Both the position numbers and the translations under genes were made by a program. A model generated the notes under the pieces. That model saw nothing but the letters and a program-made list of their open reading frames with translations, made no database searches and was not told the origin of the DNA. This document shows, in pieces, positions 34,805-43,735 of a stretch of DNA of 64,000 nucleotides; within the stretch, counting starts at the first letter, position 1; the number at the start of each line of letters is the position of its first letter. Source of the DNA: CAUZFZ01 sp963579025 (GTDB lineage: Bacteria; Planctomycetota; Planctomycetia; Planctomycetales; Planctomycetaceae); NCBI GenBank assembly GCA_963579025.1, contig CAUZFZ010000042.1:1-64000 (forward strand), read 5' to 3'.

Positions 34805-35989
34805 TCAGAATTGAACAGCCGAGCCTGGCTTCAGTGCATGCTTCGGCAGCGGGTGCTTTTTGTCGAAGACACGCATTTGAGCCGGCGTCTCCAGAACGGT
34901 TTCGGTCTCGTCAAACACACCGGTCTCTGCGTCCAACACGTCATTCACGTCCAGTTTCAAATGCCGGGCCATGAACGGGTACATCGCCTGACGCTTGGAA
35001 AGCTGATATCCGTGCCCCCCGTCTGCGAAGTGAGCATTCTCGACGCCGCCCGCGTCACCAAACAGTCCGTAGATGTTGCGGATGTACGGGTACTCGACCC
35101 TGGGAGTGTTCTTCGTCCAGTCACCTCCGACGGAGACCAGCAGCAACGGACGTGGAGCCGCCAGTGCGGAGATTTCTGCGTTGTTGGTTTCGAGACTGGC
35201 GGTCTTGTGGATTGGCATCCCACTCTCACAGTGACAGCCGCCGAAGAAGTGCGCGGATGGCATGACAACCGGAACCGACACGGCCACTCGGTCATCAACC
35301 GCGGTCAGCAGAAACGTCTGCGTGCCTCCGCCCGAGCAACCGGTCACTCCGATCCGCTTGTCATCGACGTCGTCCAGCGACTGAATGAAATCCAGAGCCC
35401 GGATGCTGCTCCAGGTCTGCAGTGTGAGTGCCTGCTTGTGTCCATGCTCCCAACCAAGAAACAGTGAGTCCCCGAATCCGATCATGTCGTACGAAAACAC
35501 GACCGCCCCCATCCGGGCGAGCGTGACACATCGGTGCTGCTGATCGGCTCGATATCGCCCGCCTTCCGGTCCCCGCGCGTGACCATGCGGACAAAGCACG
35601 CCAGGAAACGGCCCGTCACCTTTAGCCGGTCGATACAGGCTTCCGTAGACGTAGAAGCCAGGTCGGGCTTCGAAGGCAGCCGACTCAACCGTGTAACCGT
35701 CGTGAATTCGTTTCTTATGGATGACGGGTTTGAGCGGTGTCCGTTCCGGCAACGGGTCGAGCTTCGCGCCAACGAGGATCTGCTTACGAATGTTTTTGGC
35801 GCGAGCTTTCCAGTCGTCCAGACTCGAATAGGTCGCGGCCATGCGCGCGAGCTGTTTGACCGCATCCGCCTCAGTCTGGTAGTGCCCGCGACAAAGGATC
35901 GGCTCCGCGTCTTTCTTGTCGTCGGCCTTCACGCCGCTTTGCGAAAGTGTCAGTAAGGATGCAGCAAGGGTGAGAGCATGCAGTTTCAT
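34805..35989 (-). CDS. secreted alpha/beta hydrolase
   Basis: The predicted product has 394 residues with a signal peptide (MKLHALTLAASLLTLSQSGVKA). The fold is the alpha/beta-hydrolase type with nucleophile elbow GVTGCSGGG (Ser in GCSGGG). PFPGVLCPHGHA marks the oxyanion strand, and GGHGYQLSKRQA probably carries the catalytic His. The TGCSGGGTQT elbow and AAPRPLLLVSVGGDWTKN ending are typical of planctomycete acetyl-xylan-esterase-like hydrolases. Start 35989 is chosen by signal peptide and a GGAG box. The frame continues to 36064. It is divergent from the sugar ABC operon. The substrate is probably an acylated polysaccharide, but this is inference. Confidence 0.8.
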   Translation of the reverse strand: MKLHALTLAASLLTLSQSGVKADDKKDAEPILCRGHYQTEADAVKQLARMAATYSSLDDWKARAKNIRKQILVGAKLDPLPERTPLKPVIHKKRIHDGYTVESAAFEARPGFYVYGSLYRPAKGDGPFPGVLCPHGHARGPEGGRYRADQQHRCVTLARMGAVVFSYDMIGFGDSLFLGWEHGHKQALTLQTWSSIRALDFIQSLDDVDDKRIGVTGCSGGGTQTFLLTAVDDRVAVSVPVVMPSAHFFGGCHCESGMPIHKTASLETNNAEISALAAPRPLLLVSVGGDWTKNTPRVEYPYIRNIYGLFGDAGGVENAHFADGGHGYQLSKRQAMYPFMARHLKLDVNDVLDAETGVFDETETVLETPAQMRVFDKKHPLPKHALKPGSAVQF

Positions 35990-36234
35990 GGCCGGTGACT
36001 CCGTTATCGAGCAGGCTTCAATGGGGTTGATGACGGGAAGGAACTCAAGTTCTCTCGTCCTCATAACCGTATCAGCTCTTCCGGCGGGATACCGGTCAAC
36101 GGCTTTGCTGCCGTGAAGTCGAAAAGGAAGCGTTTTGCGGCTCGTTGACTTCGTTTTGTGGCGGAATTATCGTGGCGGGCTCGGTAAATGGCGTCCCTCG
36201 CCCGCTGTTCGGATTCCTGTGGAGAAGCTTCGCG

Positions 36235-37446
36235 ATGAAAAAGCTGTTCGCTCTACTCACCTGTCTCGTGCTCGCCGGCGCATACGGCTGCACGAAATCC
36301 GAAACGGTCACCACGGGCACGGGCGGCTCTGCAGGAGCGAATCTTCAAGGGACGCCTAAGGTTGCCTACGTAACCAATGGAATCGCCTCTTTCTGGGTCA
36401 TTGCTGAAAAGGGAGCACAGGACGGTGCCAGGGAGTTTGGCGCTGAAGTGCGAGTGATGATGCCAGGATCCGATGGTGTCGGCGATCAGAAACGGATGTG
36501 TCAGGACCTGCTGGCACAAGGGATCGACGGCATCGCGATCAGTCCCATCGATCCGGATAACCAGGGAGACCTGCTCAGTGAGATCGCGCAGAACACCAAC
36601 ATGATCACGCACGATTCCGACGCACCGAACAGCGACCGGTTGTGTTACGTCGGGATGGACAATTACGCGGCGGGTCGGATGTGCGGACAGCTCGTCAAAG
36701 AGGCTATGCCGGATGGCGGCAGCGTGATGATCTTTGTCGGTCGTCTCGGACAGGCGAATGCTCGGCAACGCCGTCAGGGCGTGATCGATGAACTGCTCGA
36801 ACGCCCTGTCGATCCGAAACGATACGACGATCCAAATGACGGCGAGCAGAAGGGCGACAAGTACACGATCCTTGATACGCGCACCGATGGATTCGATTTC
36901 GCCAAGGCCAAAGAGCAGGCTCAGGACGCTATCGCCCGTTATCCCGATCTCGGCTGCATGGTGGGACTGTTCGCTTACAACCCTCCACTGATTCTGGATG
37001 CCGTGCGAGAGGCGGGAAAAATCGGCAAGATCAAGATCGTGTCGTTCGACGAAGAAGACGCCTCGCTGCAGGGAATCAAGGACGGCGAAATCTACGGCAC
37101 CACCGTCCAGAATCCTTACGAGTATGGGCGTCAGTCGGTCCAGATTCTGGCCGCACTCAAACGTGGAGATCAGTCAGTGATCCCCGCAGGCGGCGTTATC
37201 AACATCGAAGCTCGCAACATTCGCAAAGACAACGTTGATGAATTCTGGAGCAACCTGAAGGGCCTTCTGGCTGAAGGCAGTACTGCCACGAAGGGCGAAG
37301 TCAAACCCGATACGCCCGAGCCGGACGATTTCATTCGGGTTGAGCCCATTCGGGGTGAGCCCACTAAGTTCGAGCCGGTTCCCGACGGCACGACGGCTCC
37401 AGATAAGCCGGCCGACACCGCAGCGAAACCCTTGTCGCAGGAATGA
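36235..37446 (+). CDS. sugar ABC transporter substrate-binding lipoprotein (RbsB type)
   Basis: The predicted product has 403 residues. The lipobox AYGC puts the lipidated Cys at residue 19. Two-lobed periplasmic-binding fold of the ribose/galactose family: KVAYVTNGIASFWVIAEKG opens lobe 1, GIDGIAISPIDP is the conserved strand, and MVGLFAYNPPLILDAV and VVSFDEED-like segments follow. It captures a sugar outside the membrane for the ATPase and permease encoded downstream. A charged, disordered tail after residue ~340 is unusual. The start at 36235 has GGAG eleven bases before. A 371-base gap with large inverted repeats separates it from the ATPase gene. The ligand is unknown. Confidence 0.92.
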   Translation: MKKLFALLTCLVLAGAYGCTKSETVTTGTGGSAGANLQGTPKVAYVTNGIASFWVIAEKGAQDGAREFGAEVRVMMPGSDGVGDQKRMCQDLLAQGIDGIAISPIDPDNQGDLLSEIAQNTNMITHDSDAPNSDRLCYVGMDNYAAGRMCGQLVKEAMPDGGSVMIFVGRLGQANARQRRQGVIDELLERPVDPKRYDDPNDGEQKGDKYTILDTRTDGFDFAKAKEQAQDAIARYPDLGCMVGLFAYNPPLILDAVREAGKIGKIKIVSFDEEDASLQGIKDGEIYGTTVQNPYEYGRQSVQILAALKRGDQSVIPAGGVINIEARNIRKDNVDEFWSNLKGLLAEGSTATKGEVKPDTPEPDDFIRVEPIRGEPTKFEPVPDGTTAPDKPADTAAKPLSQE

Positions 37447-37599
37447 GGACCCGGTCAATGCGTGGCCTCGCTGGAAGTCGCACGAGGCCCGGCCAGCGGT
37501 CGAGCCGGGTCTCGCGGCGTTCTGGGGATCGGGATCTGCTGCAGCGTAAACGCGAGTCGGCAACCCAGGATACGCCTCACACAACACGGACTGAATTCA

Positions 37600-37787
37600 C
37601 GTCGTTTAACCGCGCCCCAGAGGAAGCTGTCCCGAGCGATGCTGCCAGGACATTAAGCAACAACGGGAGCTTCCGTCGGGAAACGCGTCGCGTACGGACG
37701 CGCTCCCCGACGGAGCCTGCCGATGCTTTCCGATTGAAGTTGCCAGGACACACGCGGCAGGCTCCTCTGGGTCGCGGTTAAACGACG
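37600..37787. repeat. long nested inverted repeat in the sugar ABC operon
   Basis: Terminal arms CGTCGTTTAACCGCGCCCCA (from 37600) and the complement of 37757-37787 pair over about 30 bases with few mismatches. Inside is a second hairpin around TTCCGTCGGGAAACGCGTCG and GACGCGCTCCCCGACGGAG. The whole stretch lies in the gap between binding-protein and ATPase genes and has no ORF. It may be a miniature transposable element or a structured leader. A short stem GGCCTCG...CGAGGCC at about 37466-37491 may end the first transcript. The rest of this 371-base gap is empty. Confidence 0.6.
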
Positions 37788-37817
37788 TTGGAGTCCACAT
37801 CAGATGACTGAGCCCTC

Positions 37818-39341
37818 ATGACGGAAGTGTCTGAATCAGCTCTGCTTGAAGTCCGACAGGTCACAAAACGTTTTCCTGGCGTTACCGCTCTGCGGAATGT
37901 CAGCCTGACTCTCGGACGCGGCGAGGTGCTGGCAGTCATCGGTGAGAATGGAGCTGGCAAAAGCACTCTGATGAAGATCCTGGCCGGCGTGCAGGAGCCA
38001 GATTCCGGGCAGGTCGTCATTGATGGTGCCGACGTCACCATCGATAGCGTGCAGCGGGCACAGTCGCTGGGCGTGGCATTGATCCACCAGGAGCTCAACC
38101 TGTCCGACAACCTCGACGTCGGAGCCAACATCTTTCTCGGCCGTGAACCGATGAAGTATGGCCTCATTGACCGCAGGAAGATTCGCGAAGAGTCGACCGA
38201 GCTGCTTAAGCGAGTCGGGCTGAAGGTCTCGCCTGACACGACCGTCAGTCGACTGCCCATCGGTCAGCAACAACTGGTCGAGATCGCGCGAGCCCTATCG
38301 ATCGACGCACGAGTCCTGATCATGGACGAGCCCACATCGAGTCTGTCTCAGCACGAAGTCGATCGATTGTTCGAGGTCGTGAAAGAACTCCGAAACCGCG
38401 GCGTCAGTATTGTCTACATCTCGCACCGACTGGGCGAAGTTCGGGAGCTGGCCAATCGTGTCACAGTACTGCGGGATGGTGAGAACGCCGGCAATCTGGA
38501 ATGTGGCGAGATCACGCATGACCGCATGGTCGAGCTGATGGTCGGACGCGACATTTCCGAGTTCTATGCACGCAAATCACACGAACCGGGTGACGTTGTG
38601 CTGGAAGTCGAAAAACTGATAACGCCTGCCAATCCGGGGCATGCACTGAGTTTCTCGATTCGCAAAGGCGAGCTGGTCGGTGTCGCCGGACTGGTCGGAG
38701 CCGGTCGCACTGAAATGCTGCAGGTGCTGTTCGGTGTCGATTCCGCCGTGACCGGAACGATTCGAATCGGCGGAAAAGTTGTGCAGCTCCGCAGTCCGAT
38801 TGACGCGATTAATTCCGGGCTGGCCCTGGTCCCCGAAGATCGCAAACAGCAGGGGCTGATTCTGGATATGGCCGTGCGGACGAACCTCGGTCTGGCCGGA
38901 CTCAAGCGCAATCGCAAACCTGGCGGATTCCTGAACAACGCCATTGAGGCCGCTGAATCCGCATCAATGATCCAGAAACTGCGAATCAAGACGCCAGATG
39001 AAAAGCAGATTGTGCAATTCCTGTCAGGCGGCAATCAGCAGAAGGTCGTGCTGGGCAAGTGGCTGGCAATGAAGCCCGATGTGCTACTGCTCGATGAACC
39101 AACGCGCGGAATCGATATCGGAGCGAAGCAGGAGATCTATACGCTGATGGAACAACTGGCCGAAGAAGGAGTGGCCATTCTGTTCGTCAGCAGCGAGATG
39201 GAAGAAATCCTCGGTATGTCGGACCGGGCGCTGGTGATGCACGAAGGACGAATCAGCGGCGAACTGCAACGTGATGAACTCAGCGAGGAAGCGATCATGC
39301 AACTCGCAACGGGCAATGTCAGCGGCGAGTCAGCCGCATAA
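37818..39341 (+). CDS. sugar ABC transporter ATPase, duplicated domains (RbsA/MglA type)
   Basis: The predicted product has 507 residues. The first ATPase domain has Walker A GENGAGKST (residues 42-50), signature LPIGQQQLVEIARAL, and Walker B VLIMDEPTS. The second lacks a full Walker A (GLVGAGRTEMLQ), as is normal for the family, and has LSGGNQQKVVLGKW and VLLLDEPTRGIDIG. It energises sugar import by the permease that begins 43 bases downstream. Length and order of domains are normal. The operon is binding protein-ATPase-permease. Which sugar is imported cannot be told. Confidence 0.95.
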   Translation: MTEVSESALLEVRQVTKRFPGVTALRNVSLTLGRGEVLAVIGENGAGKSTLMKILAGVQEPDSGQVVIDGADVTIDSVQRAQSLGVALIHQELNLSDNLDVGANIFLGREPMKYGLIDRRKIREESTELLKRVGLKVSPDTTVSRLPIGQQQLVEIARALSIDARVLIMDEPTSSLSQHEVDRLFEVVKELRNRGVSIVYISHRLGEVRELANRVTVLRDGENAGNLECGEITHDRMVELMVGRDISEFYARKSHEPGDVVLEVEKLITPANPGHALSFSIRKGELVGVAGLVGAGRTEMLQVLFGVDSAVTGTIRIGGKVVQLRSPIDAINSGLALVPEDRKQQGLILDMAVRTNLGLAGLKRNRKPGGFLNNAIEAAESASMIQKLRIKTPDEKQIVQFLSGGNQQKVVLGKWLAMKPDVLLLDEPTRGIDIGAKQEIYTLMEQLAEEGVAILFVSSEMEEILGMSDRALVMHEGRISGELQRDELSEEAIMQLATGNVSGESAA

Positions 39342-39383
39342 TTTACTGGTTGAGCGGCGAGCGAATTGCCGTCTGTCTGATCT

Positions 39384-40370
39384 ATGAAAAAAAATCTCGG
39401 AATACTCAGCCTGTTCATGTTCGTGTTCGTTGCGACCGCGATCGCGAATCCGACGTTCATCAACGCTTACAATTTGGAGAACCTGATTACGCGGGCTTCT
39501 CTGTACGGCATCATCGGCATTGGTGTTGCCTTCGTGATCGTCACCGGTGGAATTGATCTGTCGATCGGCTCGGTGATCGGCTTGATCGGGACCATGCTGC
39601 CGTTCCTGTTGATTGAGCAGGAAGTCTCAATCTTTCTGGCTCTACCAGCGGTGGCGCTTCTGTCCGCGGCAATCGGCCTGTCGCATGGGATGTTAGTAAC
39701 GCGGCTGAATCTCCAGCCGTTTGTGATCACTTTGTGTGGACTGTTGATCTATCGAGGTGCGGCACGCTGGCTAACCGGTGATGCGACACAGGGCTTCAAG
39801 GGTCAATACAAGGCCCTGACCTGGTTGGCGAACGGAAAGATCCACCTGGTAGGAGACTTCGACCTGCCGGTGCCGTTTTTGATCCTGATTACTCTGGCGA
39901 TCATCGCGGCGGTGTTCCTCAATAAGACGATTTACGGACGATATCTGCTGGCGCTCGGAAACAACGAACAAGGCGCCCGCTACAGCGGAATCGATACGCG
40001 CAAGATGATCGTCGTCGCTTACGTGATCTGCTCGATGGTTGCAGGTTTCGGCGGAGTGTTGTTTGCGGCGTACACCGGGTCCGTTCAGCCGGACAACTTC
40101 GGCAGTTTTTACGAGCTGTATGCGATCGCGGCAGCGGTTTTGGGCGGCTGCAGTCTGCGGGGCGGGCAGGGATCGATCTTCGGCGTGCTGATCGGTGCAG
40201 CTATCCTGCCTTTGATCAGAAACTCCATCAACCTGTTGGGGATGGACACGACGCTTGAGTTCGCGATCATTGGCGTTGTCATTCTTGTTGGTGTGGTTGT
40301 GGATGAAGTTGTGAAGCGAGTCGCGGTGAAGCGTCGCGCGGCGATTCAGGCTCGTAACGCCGGTGGCTGA
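39384..40370 (+). CDS. sugar ABC transporter permease (RbsC type)
   Basis: The 328-residue integral membrane protein has about eight to ten transmembrane helices. IGIGVAFVIVTGGIDLSIGS and YAIAAAVLGGCSLRGGQGS are family signatures, the latter being the region that contacts the ATPase. EQGARYSGIDTRKMIVVAYV is the cytoplasmic coupling loop. It forms the channel of the importer with the RbsA-like ATPase. The ATG at 39384 has no strong ribosome-binding site, so translation may be coupled to the gene before it. Confidence 0.95.
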   Translation: MKKNLGILSLFMFVFVATAIANPTFINAYNLENLITRASLYGIIGIGVAFVIVTGGIDLSIGSVIGLIGTMLPFLLIEQEVSIFLALPAVALLSAAIGLSHGMLVTRLNLQPFVITLCGLLIYRGAARWLTGDATQGFKGQYKALTWLANGKIHLVGDFDLPVPFLILITLAIIAAVFLNKTIYGRYLLALGNNEQGARYSGIDTRKMIVVAYVICSMVAGFGGVLFAAYTGSVQPDNFGSFYELYAIAAAVLGGCSLRGGQGSIFGVLIGAAILPLIRNSINLLGMDTTLEFAIIGVVILVGVVVDEVVKRVAVKRRAAIQARNAGG

Positions 40371-40434
40371 CCGTCTCACTCGTTGGATAGCGAGAGTTTG
40401 ACAGGCTGGCGTCAGCATGCGGGAGAAGAACCGG

Positions 40435-42591
40435 ATGAATCCGGTTACTACAAACGAACGAATGGATGCAGCGATGAATCAGGATTCTCCCGCGACTGAA
40501 GCTGCGTATGAGGACACGCTGCGTGAGATTGAAGATGCCGTGCAGGAAGTCACACGGCTCTCGCGAACGTCGGTGTCCTCTGAGCGGTTTCTGGCCGAAC
40601 TGCTGCAGGGGGCCGTGCGAACTCTCGCCGCAATTGGTGGTGCCGTGTGGATGCGTCGCGTTGAAGGGCTGCGGCTGGAGTTTCAGGTCAACCTGGCTCA
40701 CACCGGACTGGTCAGTGCTCCGGATGCGGAAGTCGGTCCCGACCTGGAAGAACGCAGCCAGCAACATCTAAGACTGCTTAATCGCGTGGCCAGTGAAACG
40801 ACCAACCGAGCTGTTTCCCCTCGGTCCGGCAGCGGTCACACGTCGCCGGGGAACAGCGGCCTGCCGGAGAACCCGACGGATTGCCTGCTGCTACTGTGTC
40901 CCGTGGCGGTCGATGATCACGTGTTGGGTGTGATCGAGATCTTTCAGAGAGCCGATGTCTCACCAGCCGCATGCCAGGGGTTCCTGCGATTTCTGGGCGC
41001 GCTGGCTGAACTGACAGCCGACTTTCTGCGCAACTCGGAACTGCGGGAGCTCAAGGACCGCGCGACGCTCTGGGGCCAGTTTGAATCATTCACCGATCGC
41101 GTTCATCAGGGGCTTGATGTTGAGCAGATCGCGACGGCCATCGCGAATGACGGTCGGCAGTTGATCGGCTGCGATCGACTGTCCGTTGCCGTGCCAAAAG
41201 GGTCGCGATGTCGAATCGTCGCTGTCAGCGGAATCGATTCAGTGGATCGGCGATCCAATGTCGTCCGTGCGGGAGAGGATCTGATTCGGCGCGTGAATCG
41301 AACGCGGGAGCCATTCTGGTATCAGGACACTCAGGAAGCGTCAGCGACCGGTGGCTCAGCAATGCCCGACCTGCCACCTCAACTGGCCGAACCGGTCAAT
41401 CGCTATCTGGACGATTCACCGGCGCGTCTGCTGGCGGTCTTCCCGCTGATACCAGGTTCGGCAGGGGCTTCGCCGTCGTCCGACAAACGCGAGAATAGGC
41501 AACCGGTCGGAGCACTGATTATTGAACGCTTCGAGGGCACATCTGACACAGGACTGATGCGGCATCGATCGGAAGTTGTCGCACGACAGGGTGCCTTGGC
41601 GCTGAGTAATTCGCAGCAGTTTTCGAATCTACCGTTTCTGCCGATTCTGCAGTTAATCGGAGCCGTCGGCTGGCATTTACGACTGCGGCAGTTGCCGCGC
41701 ACGACGCTCGTCCTCGGGACGATCGCGGCGGCGATTGTGGCTCTGGTGCTTGTGCCAGGCGACTTCACGATCGACGGTCGCGGCGAGCTGCAGCCTGCAA
41801 TTCGGCGCGGTGTATTTGCTGCGACCGATGGAACCGTTGCATCCCTCTCAAAAAAACTCTCCGGCGGCGAAGCGATCGCGGTTTCGGCGGGCGAGGAACT
41901 GATCCAGTTGTCGAACTCGGATCTGGAGTTCGAACTGACTCGCGTGACGGGGGATCTGAGAACCGCGCGTCAGAGCCTGGAAACGACCAGGATCGAACGA
42001 AACAATGTTGATCAGAATGATTCCGACTGGCAGTCGCAGCTTGAGCGACTGGCAGCTCGGGAAAAGGAGCTGGAAACTCGAATTACCGGACTGGAAGCGG
42101 AACGAGACGTTCTGGACAGACAACGAGCTGACTTGAAACGAACTTCGCCCATTGACGGACTGGTGCTGACGTGGGAGCCGACTCGGATACTCGAAAGCCG
42201 ACCAGTCCGGCGGGGCGATCTGCTGCTGCGGGTGGCCGACGTCGATGGGCCGTGGGTTGTGGAAGTGTTCGTCAAGGGTCAGAACATCGGGTACGTCAAG
42301 GATGCCCGGCGGGAACTGCAGCCCGAACTGGACGTCTCATTTGTTCTGGCAACGGATCCGAAACAGACATTTCACGGTAAGGTGACAAAGGTCGCTCAGG
42401 ACGCGCGGACGCATGGCGAAGAAGGGCCGACTGTTCTGGTGACTGTTGAAATCGATCGAGAGACAATCCCTGACAATCAACTGCATCCCGGGGCGACCGT
42501 AATTCCTCATATCCATTGCGGAGAACGGCCCATTGGGTTCGTCTGGTTTCACGAGCTGATCTTCACATTGCGAACCAAAGTGTTTTTCTAA
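40435..42591 (+). CDS. GAF-domain HlyD-type membrane fusion protein
   Basis: The predicted product has 718 residues. The cytoplasmic half has two GAF-like domains (about residues 35-200 and 215-400). A single transmembrane helix at residues 420-440 (TTLVLGTIAAAIVALVLVPG) follows. The rest is a HlyD/RND-adaptor module: a lipoyl-like segment (GRGELQPAIRRGVFAATDGTV), a coiled coil around 500-570 (LERLAAREKELETRITGLEA), then the second half-lipoyl and beta-barrel. GAF domains usually bind small ligands such as cyclic nucleotides, so efflux or export could be controlled by an internal signal. The ATG at 40435 has GGGAG at nine bases. ATGs at 40417 and 40462 are alternatives. It carries an in-frame repeat insertion at 41452-41480 and is followed by a second adaptor gene. 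No pump or outer-membrane channel gene is nearby. Confidence 0.83.
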   Translation: MNPVTTNERMDAAMNQDSPATEAAYEDTLREIEDAVQEVTRLSRTSVSSERFLAELLQGAVRTLAAIGGAVWMRRVEGLRLEFQVNLAHTGLVSAPDAEVGPDLEERSQQHLRLLNRVASETTNRAVSPRSGSGHTSPGNSGLPENPTDCLLLLCPVAVDDHVLGVIEIFQRADVSPAACQGFLRFLGALAELTADFLRNSELRELKDRATLWGQFESFTDRVHQGLDVEQIATAIANDGRQLIGCDRLSVAVPKGSRCRIVAVSGIDSVDRRSNVVRAGEDLIRRVNRTREPFWYQDTQEASATGGSAMPDLPPQLAEPVNRYLDDSPARLLAVFPLIPGSAGASPSSDKRENRQPVGALIIERFEGTSDTGLMRHRSEVVARQGALALSNSQQFSNLPFLPILQLIGAVGWHLRLRQLPRTTLVLGTIAAAIVALVLVPGDFTIDGRGELQPAIRRGVFAATDGTVASLSKKLSGGEAIAVSAGEELIQLSNSDLEFELTRVTGDLRTARQSLETTRIERNNVDQNDSDWQSQLERLAAREKELETRITGLEAERDVLDRQRADLKRTSPIDGLVLTWEPTRILESRPVRRGDLLLRVADVDGPWVVEVFVKGQNIGYVKDARRELQPELDVSFVLATDPKQTFHGKVTKVAQDARTHGEEGPTVLVTVEIDRETIPDNQLHPGATVIPHIHCGERPIGFVWFHELIFTLRTKVFF
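41452..41480 (+). repeat. in-frame GSAGASPS-coding repeat
   Basis: Bases encoding PGSAGASPSSDKR lie inside the second GAF domain of the adaptor gene. This peptide is a familiar signature of a dispersed palindromic element (GGTTCGGCAGGGGCTTCGCCG core) that occurs inside planctomycete genes. The frame is kept. Confidence 0.6.
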
Positions 42592-42631
42592 GTACGACTG
42601 CCCGGCTACCAGCCACTCTGGAGATATCGAC

Positions 42632-43567
42632 ATGAGCCGCACTGCTATTCCCACTGCGCTGCTGCTGGCGACTCTTGCATTGCGAGTGACGGCTGTTGAG
42701 CCACAAGCCGACGCCGAGCGCGATGCTGCTCCGGCTGTTTCGATCCGCGGCGCTCAGATCACGCTGGTGGAAGAGGTGAAGATTCCCGCTCGCGAGATGG
42801 GCGTGCTGCGTGAGATCGCTGTCCGTCCGGGACAACGAGTCAGCACCGGAGAACTGCTCGCGCAGCTTGATGACGTGGACGCTCGACTGACGGCCGATCA
42901 GGCTGCGACAGAGCTGAAGATCGCTCGTGACGCAGCCACAAACGACGTGCAGGTTCGAGCGGCTCGAAAGTCACATCAGGTTTCGCTGGCCGAACTGAAG
43001 CGTGCTCTGGAAGCTGTCGAGAAGATTTCCAACGTCATTTCGAATACCGAACTCGATCGGCTGCGGCTCACTGCAGAAGGTGCGGAACTGGCCATTGAAC
43101 AGGCTCAACTGACCCAGAGCGCCGCGGTTCTGGAACAGGAACTGCGGACGTCAAAACTGAATGTCGCTCAACACCAGGTTGAGAAACACGAAATTCGATC
43201 GTCGCTCGATGGTGTCGTTGTGCAGGTCGCCAGAAACCGTGGCGAGTGGGTGGAACCCGGAACCACCGTCTTTCACATCCTGCGGCTGGATACGCTGCGG
43301 TGTGAAGGTCACATGGCGTCGTCGCAGGTCCGGCAGGGCATGGAAGGACGCCCCGTGCGAATCACCGTGAAGCTCTCAAAGGACAAGACGAAACAACTGA
43401 CCGGTCGGCTGACCTACGTCGAACCGCGCGTCAATCCGATCAAGGAAGACGTGCTGGTGTGGGCCGAATTTGTCAATCCGGATTTCACCATCCTGCCAGG
43501 CATGAAAGCCGAGATGGAGCTGCTTGCACCACAGCAGGTCGCCAGGTCCGAGACTCCAGCTAAGTAA
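42632..43567 (+). CDS. HlyD-family periplasmic adaptor
   Basis: The predicted product has 311 residues. It has a signal peptide (MSRTAIPTALLLATLALRVTA), then a lipoyl half (GVLREIAVRPGQRVSTGELLAQLDD), a coiled coil over about residues 90-185, the second half-lipoyl (IRSSLDGVVVQVARNRGEWV), and a beta-barrel ending in ILPGMKAEMELLAPQ. Such adaptors bridge an inner-membrane transporter to the outer membrane. It directly follows the GAF-HlyD gene, 40 bases apart, and the two probably act together. No transporter gene follows. Confidence 0.88.
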   Translation: MSRTAIPTALLLATLALRVTAVEPQADAERDAAPAVSIRGAQITLVEEVKIPAREMGVLREIAVRPGQRVSTGELLAQLDDVDARLTADQAATELKIARDAATNDVQVRAARKSHQVSLAELKRALEAVEKISNVISNTELDRLRLTAEGAELAIEQAQLTQSAAVLEQELRTSKLNVAQHQVEKHEIRSSLDGVVVQVARNRGEWVEPGTTVFHILRLDTLRCEGHMASSQVRQGMEGRPVRITVKLSKDKTKQLTGRLTYVEPRVNPIKEDVLVWAEFVNPDFTILPGMKAEMELLAPQQVARSETPAK

Positions 43568-43600
43568 ATCCAGTAGTTCCACGTCAGGTCGGCTGACGTC

Positions 43601-43670
43601 GTAGCCGAACTCGCCAGAGTTTGGTTTTTCGCCGTGACTCGCGACGTGGCCAAAGTCTGGCTTCGGCTAC
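43601..43670. repeat. imperfect inverted repeat, GTAGCCGAA family
   Basis: GTAGCCGAACTCGCCAGAGTTTGG (43601-43624) pairs with CCAAAGTCTGGCTTCGGCTAC (43650-43670) with a three-base gap and a mismatch. It lies between two convergent genes. This is a typical dispersed planctomycete palindrome and may end transcription from both sides. Confidence 0.75.
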
Positions 43671-43735
43671 CCCAGACTTGGAACTGCTGAAATCACTCAG
43701 CCAGTGTCGTCAAGGTGACGTGATTTGCCGACCCT

